From contig JAIQFE010000014.1 of assembly GCA_020073445.1 (NCBI GenBank), positions 62,001-126,000 of the forward strand: a stretch of 64,000 nt of DNA. Direction: 5' to 3'. This stretch comes from Terriglobia bacterium (lineage in GTDB: Bacteria > Acidobacteriota > Terriglobia > Bryobacterales > Bryobacteraceae). The notes below the pieces were generated by a model, which was not told where the DNA came from, did not search any database, and was given only the letters and a program-made list of their open reading frames with translations. Position 1 is the stretch's first letter, and each line of letters opens with the position of its first letter. The translations under genes and the position numbers were made by a program. This document shows positions 9,493-18,967 of the stretch, piece after piece.

Positions 9493-10713
9493 TTACTCTG
9501 CCACAGGCAAATACACTCGAAACACGCTGCCCTCGCCCAGGGTGCTTTCGACGGTGATCTGTCCGCCGTGCTCATCCACAATTTTGGATACGATCGCCAG
9601 ACCCAGGCCCACACCCTCCGCCTTGGTGGTGAAGAACGGGTTGAAGATATTTTCGAGATGCTTCGGGTCGATTCCCGAGCCTCGGTCGATGACTGCGATT
9701 TCCGCCTTCCGGCCTTCCGCCGTTTCGGCCAAGCGCGTCTTCACCGTCACCACCGCGCCGGGAGAGCTGGCCTGCGCGGCGTTCGACAACAAGTTCGTGA
9801 TCACGTGCTCCATCAGCTCCGCTTCCGCGCGCACCGGCGGCACATCCGGAGAATAATTCTTGATTACCGTAACCGATGCGGCCGCACCCGATTTCTCGCG
9901 ATCGAAGCGCTCGATGGCGTGATCGAGCATCGCGTGCAGATCGATTTTCTCCAGGCGCAGGTTGCGCGGACGCGCGAATTCCAGGAATCGGGTGATCAGC
10001 GAATTGATCCGGTCTACTTCCTGCTGGATGTACCCGGCCATCTCCCGCGCGATTTCGTTGTCGCCGGACACTCTCCGCGCAAGGAGTTCCGCGGAGGTTT
10101 TCATGGTGCCCAGAGGATTGCGGAGCTCATGGGCGAGCCCGGCGGTCAACTGCCCCAGCGCGGCCAATCGATCGGCACGGCGCACCTGCGCTTCGGCTTC
10201 CTCCAGGTGGCGGTTCGCTTCGGCCAGTTTTTCCGCGGCGGCTTGCGATTTCCGCGCCTCCTCGCGATTCGCTTCCGCGAGCTGGTTCGTCAGGAACCCG
10301 ACCGCAGGGAGAAACAGACCGCGCAGGATCAGCTCTCCGATATCGGCAATTTCCTGGTTTGGCTCCAGAAACAGGAGAAACGACAAATACAGAGCGCAAG
10401 CCGCCAGAGAGGATAGCGTGGTTCCCAGCAGGCCAAAGCTGGTGGCGGCGGATATCACCGGTAAGAACAGGACCAAGTAGAAGCCGCTCGATATCCCGCC
10501 TCCGTAGCCGATTAGCGGATAACACAGTGCCAGCTTCAAGAGTACCGATGGAATCGCACCCAGGCGTGGCTCCAATACTTGAACAACCCCCAGAGCCACG
10601 AGCGCAGCCAGCGTGACGGGATGGCGCTCCGGACTGAAGATCGCCAGCGCGGAGAAGAACATCAGCCATACGAAATCCTGCGGTCGGACGTAACGGCGCC
10701 AGGCGGGTGTCAC
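9493..10713 (-). CDS. NtrB-like membrane sensor histidine kinase
   Basis: This 406-residue kinase is the partner of the NtrC-type regulator encoded immediately downstream. Residues 12-145 form about five to six membrane helices with almost no periplasmic loop. A coiled-coil linker (145-180, EEARKSQAAAEKLAEAN) leads to the HisKA box with His195 in LAHELRNPLG. The HATPase domain has the N box VITNLLSNAAQAS, the G1 box DRGSGIDP, an F box with NPFFTTKAEG and G2 GLGLAIV. The absence of a PAS or large extracytoplasmic domain suggests the signal is read in or near the membrane. It is divergent from the S46 peptidase gene, with a 38-nt gap between start codons. Confidence 0.92.
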   Translation of the reverse strand: MTPAWRRYVRPQDFVWLMFFSALAIFSPERHPVTLAALVALGVVQVLEPRLGAIPSVLLKLALCYPLIGYGGGISSGFYLVLFLPVISAATSFGLLGTTLSSLAACALYLSFLLFLEPNQEIADIGELILRGLFLPAVGFLTNQLAEANREEARKSQAAAEKLAEANRHLEEAEAQVRRADRLAALGQLTAGLAHELRNPLGTMKTSAELLARRVSGDNEIAREMAGYIQQEVDRINSLITRFLEFARPRNLRLEKIDLHAMLDHAIERFDREKSGAAASVTVIKNYSPDVPPVRAEAELMEHVITNLLSNAAQASSPGAVVTVKTRLAETAEGRKAEIAVIDRGSGIDPKHLENIFNPFFTTKAEGVGLGLAIVSKIVDEHGGQITVESTLGEGSVFRVYLPVAE

Positions 10714-10751
10714 TTAAGCGTTCCCATTTTAACGCGCGTTACCATGGGCTT

Positions 10752-12836
10752 ATGAAGCGACCGATTCTTCTCTCGGGCGGGGCGATTCTGGCCCTCGCCG
10801 TTCTTCATGCCCCACTCCAGGCCGAGGAGGGGATGTGGACCTTCGACAATCCCCCCACCAAGCTGGTCCAGGACAAATACAACTTCGCCATCACGCAGCA
10901 GTGGCTCGACCACGTTCGACTCTCTAGCGTTCGTCTAAACGACGGCGGATCGGGATCGTTCGTGAGCCCCACCGGGCTGCTCTTGACGAACCATCACGTC
11001 GCGCTGGGGCAGTTGCAGAAGAATTCGACGCCGGAACATGACTACGTCAAGTCCGGATTCTACGCGCAAACATCGGCGGAGGAGATTAAGTCGCCCGATC
11101 TGGAAGTGAACGTCCTGGTCTCGATGGAGAACGTCACGGCTCGCGTTCAGGATGCGCTGAAGGGAGCGCGCAACGCGGAGCAGGAATTCGCCAAGCGAAA
11201 AGACGTGATTGCCGCCATCGAGCGCGAAAGCCAGGAAAAGACGGGATTCCGCTCCGACGTGGTCACGCTGTACCAAGGCGGGGAGTACTGGCTATATCGC
11301 TACAAGAAATACACCGACGTGCGGATCGTGTTTGCGCCGGAGCAGCAGATCGCGTTTTATGGCGGCGATCCCGACAACTTCACATATCCCCGCTACGACC
11401 TCGATTTCGCGCTGTTCCGCGTATATGAGAACGGGCAGCCCATCCAGAGCTCGAACTATTTGAAATGGAATCCGAAGGGTGCGGCCGATGGCGAGCTGGT
11501 ATTCGTATCCGGTCATCCCGGATCCACGCAAAGGTTAGACACGCTGGCGCAGCTCGAAGCCGAGCGCGATCTGTACGAACCGGCAACGTTGAAAATTCTG
11601 CACAGCCGCATCGACACGCTGAAGAAGTATTCCGCGACTGGTCCGGAAGCCTCGCGGCGCGCCATGGCGCAGATCTTCAGCCTGGAAAATTCGCTGAAGG
11701 CGTACGATGGGCGCGAGAAGGGCCTGCAGGACAAACGCGTGATGGATGCCAAGCGCTCCGACGAAACCAAGTTTAAGGCCCAGGTGGCAGCTAATCCGCA
11801 GTGGAAAGCGGCTTATGGAAACGCCTGGGATCAGATCGCCTCGGCCGAGAAGAAGGCGCAAACGCGATTCAAGGAGCAGTATTTTCACGGATTGAACTCG
11901 TCGCTGGCGAACCTGGCGCAGCAGATCGTGCAATACGTCGCCGAGATCAAGAAGCCGGATGGAGAGCGCTTGGCGGGCTATCACGAATCGCAGCTCGAAT
12001 CGCTGAGACTCGGGATGTTCTCGCCAGCGCCGATTTACCCCGACATGGAAATCGCGCGCATTACCGGCGCGTTGGAGCTGGATCTCGCTGAAGCGGGCGC
12101 GGCAGGTGGTAATGACCCGTGGGTGAAGATGGTCATGAACGGGAAGTCGCCGCGCGACGTCGCCACCGAGCTGGTCAACGGGAGCAAGCTGACCGATCCT
12201 GAAGTCCGCAAGAAACTGGTCGAGGGCGGCGAGTCCGCAGTAGCCGCCTCCACCGATTCGATGATCGTTCTGGCGCGCAAGCTCGATCCAGTGCGCCGCG
12301 AGCTGACCAAGTGGCTCGAAGACAATGTCCAGAGCGTGGAGCAGCGCGCCGGCGAGCAGCTCGGCAAGGCGCGTTTCGCGGCATTCGGGAAATCCACGTA
12401 CCCCGACGCGACGTTTACATTGCGCCTTTCCTACGGCCAGGTGAAGGGCTATCCGATGAACGGAACTATCGCCCCGCCCATGACGACGATGTACGGGTTG
12501 TACGACCGGTCGGCCAGTTTCGGCAACAAGGGTCCATTCGAACTTCCGCAGCGCTATGTGGACGGCCGCACGAAGCTCGATCTGGCGACGCCCTTCAACT
12601 TCGTCAGCAGCAACGATATTATCGGCGGCAATTCCGGTTCGCCCGTGGTCAACAAAAACGGCGAGATCGTGGGCTTAATCTTCGACGGTAATATCGAATC
12701 GCTGGTCGGGGATTTCGTTTATGAGGGCGAAACCAATCGCGCGGTGGCGGTACACACGGCCGCGATCACGGAGGCCCTGCGCAAGATCTACGGCGCGGAT
12801 AAACTAGCGGCCGAACTGCTCAGTGCCCCCAACTGA
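10752..12836 (+). CDS. S46-family dipeptidyl-peptidase, DPP7-type
   Basis: This secreted serine exopeptidase has 694 residues and removes N-terminal dipeptides in the periplasm. The ATG at 10752 gives a signal peptide (MKRPILLSGG to HAPLQAEEG); an ATG 45 nt upstream adds a non-signal extension. The chymotrypsin-like triad is visible: the His pair 81-82 in LLTNHHVA, Asp218 in PRYDLDFALF, and Ser628 in GGNSGSPVV. Eighteen residues after Ser628 is Gly646 in FDGN. DPP11 enzymes, which cut after Asp/Glu, have Arg at this position, while DPP7 has Gly, so a preference for bulky hydrophobic P1 residues is predicted. Residues 230-600 form the all-helical cap domain. Its end overlaps the convergent PAP2 gene by 17 nt. 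Confidence 0.93.
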   Translation: MKRPILLSGGAILALAVLHAPLQAEEGMWTFDNPPTKLVQDKYNFAITQQWLDHVRLSSVRLNDGGSGSFVSPTGLLLTNHHVALGQLQKNSTPEHDYVKSGFYAQTSAEEIKSPDLEVNVLVSMENVTARVQDALKGARNAEQEFAKRKDVIAAIERESQEKTGFRSDVVTLYQGGEYWLYRYKKYTDVRIVFAPEQQIAFYGGDPDNFTYPRYDLDFALFRVYENGQPIQSSNYLKWNPKGAADGELVFVSGHPGSTQRLDTLAQLEAERDLYEPATLKILHSRIDTLKKYSATGPEASRRAMAQIFSLENSLKAYDGREKGLQDKRVMDAKRSDETKFKAQVAANPQWKAAYGNAWDQIASAEKKAQTRFKEQYFHGLNSSLANLAQQIVQYVAEIKKPDGERLAGYHESQLESLRLGMFSPAPIYPDMEIARITGALELDLAEAGAAGGNDPWVKMVMNGKSPRDVATELVNGSKLTDPEVRKKLVEGGESAVAASTDSMIVLARKLDPVRRELTKWLEDNVQSVEQRAGEQLGKARFAAFGKSTYPDATFTLRLSYGQVKGYPMNGTIAPPMTTMYGLYDRSASFGNKGPFELPQRYVDGRTKLDLATPFNFVSSNDIIGGNSGSPVVNKNGEIVGLIFDGNIESLVGDFVYEGETNRAVAVHTAAITEALRKIYGADKLAAELLSAPN

Positions 12837-13707
12837 GCACGACTCCTCGCATCCGTGGATCGAATTGGGAAATGACCTGGGGACGTAGCACGGCGAGCTT
12901 CGATTCCGGGCGGCGATGAATGGAATGGTCGACGTGGGTCTTGAAAACGTAGCGGCCAGTGAACCAGCCAAGCGCCCCGCCTACAAACACGTCTGACGGG
13001 AAATGGTTCTGCCCGCTCAGCCGTGAAAGACTGACCAGCGAAGCCAGGCTATAAGCGGCAATCGGGTACCACACGTTTTCGTTGTATTCGTGGGCCACCA
13101 CCGACGCGAGCGCCCAGCTTACCGCGGAATGACCGGATGGAAAGGAAGAGCCCCCCTTAAAGAAATTGCCGTTGCCGTTTCCATCCAGAGGCCGCTGGCG
13201 CCGAGCGGCGAGCTTGAATACTTCCGAGATGATGGTGGCATCAATGACGGCTTCCGCTCCGAGAAGTCCCGTCTCGCGAGCTTTTTCGTTGTGCGCGAAC
13301 GCTCCCCCGATGTAGAAACCCGCGGCGATCGGAACAACAGTGTAGCCGGCTCCTACCTGGGAAACATCGTGGCTAATCGCGACTTGATCTACTGTGTTCG
13401 GCAATTGCCGCGCACTCCAATGGTCGCTGGCGATCAGACCGGCGGTACCCGCGCCGACCAGGATCCAGGGAAGCGCATCGTCGAAAGTGCGGATGCGTAG
13501 TGGGCTGGCCCACATGTCCTTCTGGTCCATCCAAACGTTCCGCGCCTCTTTGATGATCAGGGGCTTGAAGTGCTCGGTTTCGGTCGAGTACAACACGCGA
13601 TCCCGAGCGTCTTCCGGCTGAACGGTGGCATCTTCCTGGGAAAGCGCAGGAATTGCCCACATCCCGCAGGCGCACAGCGCAAGGCCGAGCTTTATCATCT
13701 CGCCCAT
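12820..13707 (-). CDS. Periplasmic PAP2 (type 2 phosphatidic acid phosphatase) family protein
   Basis: The 295-residue protein starts at 13707; a longer in-frame extension would run into nadC and is rejected. A signal peptide (IKLGLALCACGMWAIPALSQ) precedes the PAP2 fold. All three catalytic blocks are present: Lys165 to Pro173 (KLAARRQRP), the PSGH block (190-193) and Ser228-Arg229 with His235 and Asp239 (SRLSGQNHFPSD). It should hydrolyse a lipid or small phosphate ester at the periplasmic side. Undecaprenyl pyrophosphate and phosphatidic acid are possible substrates, but nothing in the sequence decides between them. It is the last gene of the minus-strand run after nadC. Confidence 0.9.
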   Translation of the reverse strand: MGEMIKLGLALCACGMWAIPALSQEDATVQPEDARDRVLYSTETEHFKPLIIKEARNVWMDQKDMWASPLRIRTFDDALPWILVGAGTAGLIASDHWSARQLPNTVDQVAISHDVSQVGAGYTVVPIAAGFYIGGAFAHNEKARETGLLGAEAVIDATIISEVFKLAARRQRPLDGNGNGNFFKGGSSFPSGHSAVSWALASVVAHEYNENVWYPIAAYSLASLVSLSRLSGQNHFPSDVFVGGALGWFTGRYVFKTHVDHSIHRRPESKLAVLRPQVISQFDPRMRGVVLSWGH

Positions 13708-13739
13708 ATGATACTGGTTGTTTCGCGATCGTTTCGCTG

Positions 13740-14570
13740 CTAGGACGCGAAATCCAGGCGAAAATTGATGTCCGTGGCCCGGGCCGAGTGCGTGATTGCG
13801 CCGCTGGAAAGAAAATCCGCGCCCGTTTCCGCGTAGGCACGAGCGGTCTCCAGCGTAATGCCGCCCGATAGCTCGACCGTCGCGCGCCCGTGAATGTGCG
13901 CGATCCACTCCTTCGCCTGCGCCGGCGAAAGATTATCCAACAACAGATGCGTCGCCCCGCAGGCGAGCGCTTCGTCGAGCTCCGCGCGCGTGCGAACCTC
14001 GATCTCAACCGGCACGCCTGCATTTCGCGTGCGTTCCAATGCCGCCCGGATGCCGCCCGCGGCCGTGATGTGGTTGTTCTTGATCAGTGCCGCGTCGAAC
14101 AGCCCCATGCGATGATTCACCGCCCCGCCCGCCGCCGCGGCCATCTTTTCCAACCGCCGCAGCCCCGGTGTGGTTTTGCGAGTGTCCAGGATCCGGCAAC
14201 GCGTCCCTTCCACCTCGCGAACGTAGGCGGCAGCCAGCGTCGCGATGCCGCTTAACCGCTGGACGAAGTTCAACGCGGTGCGTTCTCCGGTGAGCAGCGC
14301 TCGTGCCGGACCCTGCACCACCGCGATCTCGCCACCGTCTTCCAGACGATCCCCGGAATAGCGCGTCAGCGCCACGATGCAGTCGGAGAAGATCAGCGGC
14401 AGCAGTTCCACGCCCGCCAGTATCAGGGATTCCCGTGCGATCATCCGGCCCGTACCCAAGGCATCCGCCGGAACGCACAGATTACTGGTGATATCGCCCG
14501 AGCCGATATCTTCGGCCAGAGCCCGGCGAACAGCATCCAGGATTTCAGGGTGCGAAACGTCGAAAGGCAC
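13740..14570 (-). CDS. nadC: Nicotinate-nucleotide pyrophosphorylase (quinolinate phosphoribosyltransferase)
   Basis: NadC converts quinolinate and PRPP to nicotinate mononucleotide, CO2 and pyrophosphate in de novo NAD synthesis. The 276-residue protein shows the N-terminal lid (ALAEDIGSGDITS), the catalytic core LTGERTALNFVQRLSGIAT, and the conserved DTRKTTPGLR and ETARAYAETGADFLSSGA segments of the alpha/beta barrel. His and Lys residues for phosphate binding are in VNHRMGLFDAALIKNNH. It follows nadA with 9 nt between them, so the two are an operon. No nadB (L-aspartate oxidase) is present in the window. Confidence 0.96.
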   Translation of the reverse strand: MPFDVSHPEILDAVRRALAEDIGSGDITSNLCVPADALGTGRMIARESLILAGVELLPLIFSDCIVALTRYSGDRLEDGGEIAVVQGPARALLTGERTALNFVQRLSGIATLAAAYVREVEGTRCRILDTRKTTPGLRRLEKMAAAAGGAVNHRMGLFDAALIKNNHITAAGGIRAALERTRNAGVPVEIEVRTRAELDEALACGATHLLLDNLSPAQAKEWIAHIHGRATVELSGGITLETARAYAETGADFLSSGAITHSARATDINFRLDFAS

Positions 14571-14579
14571 TAGGGCTCG

Positions 14580-15509
14580 TTAGCGGACGGCGAGCATCCG
14601 CTCGATGGGTAGCGCGGCGCGCCGGATAATGTCGTCGGAAAGCTCGATGCGCGGTGTCAGGTTGGTCAGGCAGTCGCGCAGTTTTTCGAGTGTGTTGCGC
14701 CGCATATAGGGGCACTCGCTGCAATTGCAGTTCTCATTGGGGACGAAGTAGAAGCGTTTATGTGGTGCCAGCCGCTCCAGGGAATGCCTGACGCCGCTCT
14801 CGGTCATCACGATGTATTCTTCCGCCGGCGCTGACACGCACCAGTCGATGATAGCGCTCGTGGACCCGATGAAATCCGCCAACGCCAGAACGTCGGCTGG
14901 GCACTCAGGGTGTGCGGCTACCAGAGCCTGCGGATGCTCCGCTCGCGCTGTGGCCAGACGGCGAGCCATGAACGTAGCGTGCACGATGCAGGCGCCCTGC
15001 CAGATCTTCATGTTCTCGCGGCCGGTCTGCTGCTTTACGTAATTCCCAAGGTTGATATCGGGCAGGAACAGAATCGGCTTGTCCGCGGGAATCGAGTTCA
15101 CGATGCGCACGGCATTGCGCGAGGTGCACAGAATATCGCTTTCCGCTTTCACTTCCACCGACGTATTGACGTAGCTGACGATCACGTGATCGGGATGGGT
15201 CTGGCGGAACGCCCGCACCTGCTCGGCGGTGCAGCTATCCACCAGGCTGCATCCGGCGTCCAGATCCGGAAGCACTACGGTCCGCGCGGGGTTCAGGACC
15301 TTGGCGGTCTCGGCCATGAACACCACGCCGCAAAACGCGATGACGTCGCCTTCGAAGTCGCGCGCCCGGCGCGCCAGCTCCAGGCTATCCCCAATAGAAT
15401 CAGCCAGTTCCTGAATCTCGGATTCCTGGTAGTGGTGCGCGAGGATGATCGCGCGGCGCTGCTGCTTCAGCTCCAGGATTTCGTCGACGATGGATTGTAC
15501 TGCCGGCAT
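14580..15509 (-). CDS. nadA: Quinolinate synthase
   Basis: NadA condenses iminoaspartate with dihydroxyacetone phosphate to make quinolinate, using a [4Fe-4S] cluster. The 309-residue protein has the substrate-binding AHHYQ near residue 24. The three expected cluster cysteines are in DAGCSLVDSC (Cys87), GACIVH (Cys174) and CSECPYM (Cys266 in the C-terminal motif). It belongs to the shorter class without an N-terminal extension. It is translated just before nadC, so the two steps from iminoaspartate to nicotinate mononucleotide are made together. Confidence 0.96.
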   Translation of the reverse strand: MPAVQSIVDEILELKQQRRAIILAHHYQESEIQELADSIGDSLELARRARDFEGDVIAFCGVVFMAETAKVLNPARTVVLPDLDAGCSLVDSCTAEQVRAFRQTHPDHVIVSYVNTSVEVKAESDILCTSRNAVRIVNSIPADKPILFLPDINLGNYVKQQTGRENMKIWQGACIVHATFMARRLATARAEHPQALVAAHPECPADVLALADFIGSTSAIIDWCVSAPAEEYIVMTESGVRHSLERLAPHKRFYFVPNENCNCSECPYMRRNTLEKLRDCLTNLTPRIELSDDIIRRAALPIERMLAVR

Positions 15510-15551
15510 TGCGGGGTAGACCTGTTAGTTCAAGTGTACCCTAGGGCAGTT

Positions 15552-16445
15552 TTACTTGAAGAACGCCGCCATGGCCGCGTGTTCGGCCTTGAAATCCACC
15601 AGCAGCGGACCGATCTTCTCTTCCGGAATGCCCAGTGCCGCGATTGCTCCCGCGTCCGCGGCGCTCACCAGCTTGGAGGCGACGATCGATTCGCCTGTCG
15701 AATTGACGTACTCGTTCGCGGCATGGAGCACGGCGCTCAGCGGTATGGCTCCTCCCGCTTGGAGAGCCTGCGGATGGTGGTGATCCCGCACGGCGAGCTG
15801 CACCTCCTGCGGAAATTTCCATTTCTCCAGTGCCTCGGCCGATAGTTCCGCGTGAGTGAACCCCAGCAGTTCCAGCTCGCATTCCGTCCAGGAACGATCA
15901 CCCTGTTCGTTCATCTTCACCAGGCGAGCGAACTCTTCCGGCAGGCCCAGTGCGATTAACAACCGCCCAAGGTCATGCAGCAATCCGCCTACGAACGCTC
16001 CTTCGGGATAGACCGCCCCCGGAATCCGCGAGGCGATCTGATCGCTGAGGATCGCCACGGCGGCCGAGTGCCGGTTGAAGCGCGCCATGGACCATACCGG
16101 AGGAGTCTTCACCTGGCTCCACATGCGCGAGATCGACATCCCCAGCAGCGTGTTGCGAACCTTGTCCATTCCCAGAAGGGCCAGCGCATGGCGCACCGAA
16201 GTGATGGTCGCGCGCCGTGCGTAGAGCGCCGAGTTCACCAGATGGATGATGTTTCCGGCCACCACGGTGTCTTTCTCGATCAGGTCTCCGAGCTTGGAGA
16301 ACGATACGTCCTCGCCCGCCAGAGAGGCCAGCAGTTTATTCAGAATCGGGGAAAAGGGCGGCAGCTTACCCAACGCGCCCAGAGCGCGCTCAGACAGTTT
16401 GGCGCTCGGAGTGGATGCAACGGGAGCGGGAGTCGTTTCGACCAT
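15552..16445 (-). CDS. HDOD-domain signalling protein
   Basis: This is a 297-residue cytoplasmic protein. A Pro/Ala-rich leader (about 20 residues) precedes an HDOD domain over roughly 25-230: LPPFSPILNKLLASL, EKDTVVAGNIIHLVNSALY, and SVRHALALLGMDKVRN. These are the family signatures, with HD-like fold helices containing GLLHDLGRLLIAL. HDOD proteins act in signal transduction, often beside two-component or c-di-GMP systems. There is no attached output domain here. The start at 16445 is supported by the GGTTTCC-type leader and the absence of conserved sequence further upstream. It follows the cytochrome gene by 59 nt. Its target is unknown. Confidence 0.88.
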   Translation of the reverse strand: MVETTPAPVASTPSAKLSERALGALGKLPPFSPILNKLLASLAGEDVSFSKLGDLIEKDTVVAGNIIHLVNSALYARRATITSVRHALALLGMDKVRNTLLGMSISRMWSQVKTPPVWSMARFNRHSAAVAILSDQIASRIPGAVYPEGAFVGGLLHDLGRLLIALGLPEEFARLVKMNEQGDRSWTECELELLGFTHAELSAEALEKWKFPQEVQLAVRDHHHPQALQAGGAIPLSAVLHAANEYVNSTGESIVASKLVSAADAGAIAALGIPEEKIGPLLVDFKAEHAAMAAFFK

Positions 16446-16504
16446 AGGAAACCTACCCCGTCTATCGGTCGAATTCGAGGAAGACTACAGGACCATGTTT
16501 TCTT

Positions 16505-17071
16505 TTACTTACAGCGGCCTGCCGGGGTCGGTTTCTCGCGATATTTGTCGTGGCAGTTGGCACAGGCCGTGGTCATCACATCGGAGGCGTCCAGGATCTT
16601 ATCCTGATTCTTGGACTGCGCTGCTTTGTAGGCCGCCATCCCCGCGTCCCGAAGCCCTTGGACCAGTTTCGGCCAATCCGCGTTGGTGACCGGCACGGGC
16701 AGGCCGTTAGAGCACTTGCGTCCGGGAACTGTGAGAAGGTTCGCGGCTTCCGTGATCGCGAGGCCGGCGTTCTCCACCGCTTCCCATTTGCCGTAGGAAC
16801 TCGCCAGAGGGTTTACCGCCAAGGCTGGATCCTTGGCTTGGGGCACGTCGTTGGGATTGTCGCTTTGAGCGAAGAAAATCACATTCGAGCTCGGGAACAG
16901 AATCCCTTTCATGAGCTGAGCGAGAGTCGCGGGATTCCGGCTGGCAGGCGCTGCGGCCTTCGCGGCGGACTTGGTCGCGGACTTAGCGGCTGCTTTAGGC
17001 GGCGCGGGCGTCTGCGCTTGCGAGATTCCAACCAACGTGAATATTCCGAGGACGGCGGTGCGGATTCGCAT
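16505..17071 (-). CDS. Secreted class II-like cytochrome c
   Basis: The 188-residue protein starts at 17071, giving a signal peptide ending at AQ20. An Ala/Lys-rich linker (25-44) is followed by an all-helical domain with a single haem-binding site, CANCH, at 170-174 close to the C-terminus. A C-terminal CxxCH in a helical bundle is the layout of cytochrome c' and c556 (class II), and DKYREKP after the motif fits that class. Two further cysteines (Cys120, Cys187) may form a disulfide. A likely role is periplasmic electron transfer or small-gas binding, but the partner is not evident. It is immediately downstream of the YfhO gene (11 nt gap). Confidence 0.8.
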   Translation of the reverse strand: MRIRTAVLGIFTLVGISQAQTPAPPKAAAKSATKSAAKAAAPASRNPATLAQLMKGILFPSSNVIFFAQSDNPNDVPQAKDPALAVNPLASSYGKWEAVENAGLAITEAANLLTVPGRKCSNGLPVPVTNADWPKLVQGLRDAGMAAYKAAQSKNQDKILDASDVMTTACANCHDKYREKPTPAGRCK

Positions 17072-17082
17072 ACTTCCCCTCA

Positions 17083-18957
17083 CTATACAAGAAAGAGAAC
17101 GCCTATTCCGATTGCCGCAGCGATGCTCAGCCCGGCACCAAGCAGGAAATGCTCCGGACGGAATTGCAGCATCAGCTGGTGTTGCCCGGCAGGAACCATA
17201 ACGCCGCTGAGCGCATAATCGACCGGCAGCACGGCGGTCGGCGCCCCATCCACGCTGGCGGTCCATCCCGGAGCATAGGGCACCGCGATGCGGATGAGCA
17301 TCTCGGCCGGAGCGGAATAGCGGATCTGATAGAAATCCTCGCGATAACCCGTGACCGTCAGTTCCGAGGGCTGCTGCTGAATCACGTTTCTAGTCAATCC
17401 TTCCACCACGGAACCCTGGCTGGGATCGAGAGCAGCCAGCTCCGCGTAGGCGCCGGAGGTGATTCGTGGCGGCACGGAAACACGCGGCAAAGCAGATGGG
17501 TTCACTTCCAGGCGACCCCGCGGATCCACCAGATAGTTCGCGCTCAGCCCGTGCAACAACCGGGGATTCGACGCGACCGCACGCGCATATTCGGCATAGC
17601 GATTCAGCTCGAGCAGCCCCGCGCCCCAGCTCACTTCGGTACGAGCTATCAGCGGCCCATCCAGCGGGCCAATCGCGATGCTGGGGTTCGACATCCACAG
17701 CCGGTAAAGCGGCTGCTGCTTAACCTCGCGGATGCGCGCTTCAAAGTTCTCCTGGCGCTTGGCGTACAGATCTTCGAAGGTGATGGACGACGCGTACACC
17801 AGCGGGCTCTTGTACATGTTGAAATGCCACAAATCGGCTGCAATGATCACCATCAGGATGAATGGGAGGCGCTTCTGCCCCATCTTCTCCGCCGCCCACG
17901 CCGCCCCCGACCCAGCCGCGAGCGCGAACCCGAGCGCCGGCACAAACCAGATTTCGATGGGCGCATGAGCGTCACGGAATGCCGGCAGCATATGGAGCAC
18001 GCGGGCAAATCCCGCCGCCGGTCCGAACGCGTACCAGAGCCCTGGAACGATCAGCGCCAGGATCGACGCCATCTGCAACTTCCGCATGAGTCCGGCGATC
18101 GCCAGCGGCAGCAGCAACAAACCACCGTAGAGATAAAACTGGCGAATCTCCTCGGGGCCTCTGTAGTTGCCCGAGATCAATCCGAAATAGTCGGCCGACA
18201 TCACTGCCGCCAGATGGATCGGACGCAAGGAAGCGGCGGGCGACGTGACGTGGTGAGCAGCGTACTTCGCAATCTCAAGCCACGGCAGGAGCACCACCGC
18301 GCTCAGGCAGAATCCGATGACGGGCGTGGCCACCGCGAGCATCCCAGCCTGCTTCCAGCACCGGGACGCGATCATGAAAAACGCCAACGCCAGGAAGCAG
18401 TACAGCGCCGTATCGAAATTGCCGGCAAGTATGATGAGCCCGGCGATTATCCCGGTCAACAGCCATGACCGTCGTTCCAAGCGCGAAGCCCACAGCAGCC
18501 AAGGCAGCAGAGTCGCGGCCTCGAACATTCCCAGTTGCGAGCTGTGCGCGGCGAAGAATCCGCCCCACGCGTAGAACATCGCCGCGATGGCTGCCGCGAC
18601 GGGATCGCCGAACAGCTTGCGCGCCAGCAGGAATGCCCCGGCTAACGCCAGGAACGAATGCAGACCCAGCTCCCAAAACAGGCTGCGCGGCGTGATTCCG
18701 ACCACGAAAAACGGCCAATGCAGCGGGTACCATGCGCCGGTCTGCGGATCGGACAGGAACGGCATCCCGGAATAGAGGAACGGCGTCCAGTAGGGCAGCC
18801 GCCCGGCGTGCACGGAATCCGCAAAATATTTCTGCGTGGGATACGTGACGTCGGTCAGATCCCAGTGGATGGTCACGTTCGGCTGAAACAGCGGGATGGC
18901 CCAGAACAGGAACGTGACCAGGACCAAGGCAGGCCAGATGAATCGAGTGGATGGCAT
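17083..18957 (-). CDS. YfhO-family multi-pass membrane protein
   Basis: This 624-residue protein starts with a membrane anchor (FIWPALVLVTFLFWAIPLF) and has about 11 transmembrane segments through residue 370. An extracytoplasmic domain follows and a final membrane helix closes the protein. The blocks HWDLTDVTYPTQKYFADSVHAGRLPYWTPFLYSGMPFLSDPQTGAWYP match the YfhO family (PF09586), GT-C-like integral membrane proteins implicated in adding sugars to cell-envelope polymers such as lipoteichoic acid in Firmicutes. The family DUF name hides a probable polyprenyl-phosphate-sugar glycosyltransferase, and the acidic residues early in the first loop (Asp33, Asp36) fit a GT-C active site. The acceptor is unknown. 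It is separated from cinA by 10 nt. Confidence 0.85.
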   Translation of the reverse strand: MPSTRFIWPALVLVTFLFWAIPLFQPNVTIHWDLTDVTYPTQKYFADSVHAGRLPYWTPFLYSGMPFLSDPQTGAWYPLHWPFFVVGITPRSLFWELGLHSFLALAGAFLLARKLFGDPVAAAIAAMFYAWGGFFAAHSSQLGMFEAATLLPWLLWASRLERRSWLLTGIIAGLIILAGNFDTALYCFLALAFFMIASRCWKQAGMLAVATPVIGFCLSAVVLLPWLEIAKYAAHHVTSPAASLRPIHLAAVMSADYFGLISGNYRGPEEIRQFYLYGGLLLLPLAIAGLMRKLQMASILALIVPGLWYAFGPAAGFARVLHMLPAFRDAHAPIEIWFVPALGFALAAGSGAAWAAEKMGQKRLPFILMVIIAADLWHFNMYKSPLVYASSITFEDLYAKRQENFEARIREVKQQPLYRLWMSNPSIAIGPLDGPLIARTEVSWGAGLLELNRYAEYARAVASNPRLLHGLSANYLVDPRGRLEVNPSALPRVSVPPRITSGAYAELAALDPSQGSVVEGLTRNVIQQQPSELTVTGYREDFYQIRYSAPAEMLIRIAVPYAPGWTASVDGAPTAVLPVDYALSGVMVPAGQHQLMLQFRPEHFLLGAGLSIAAAIGIGVLFLV

Positions 18958-18967
18958 TCCGTGTTGG

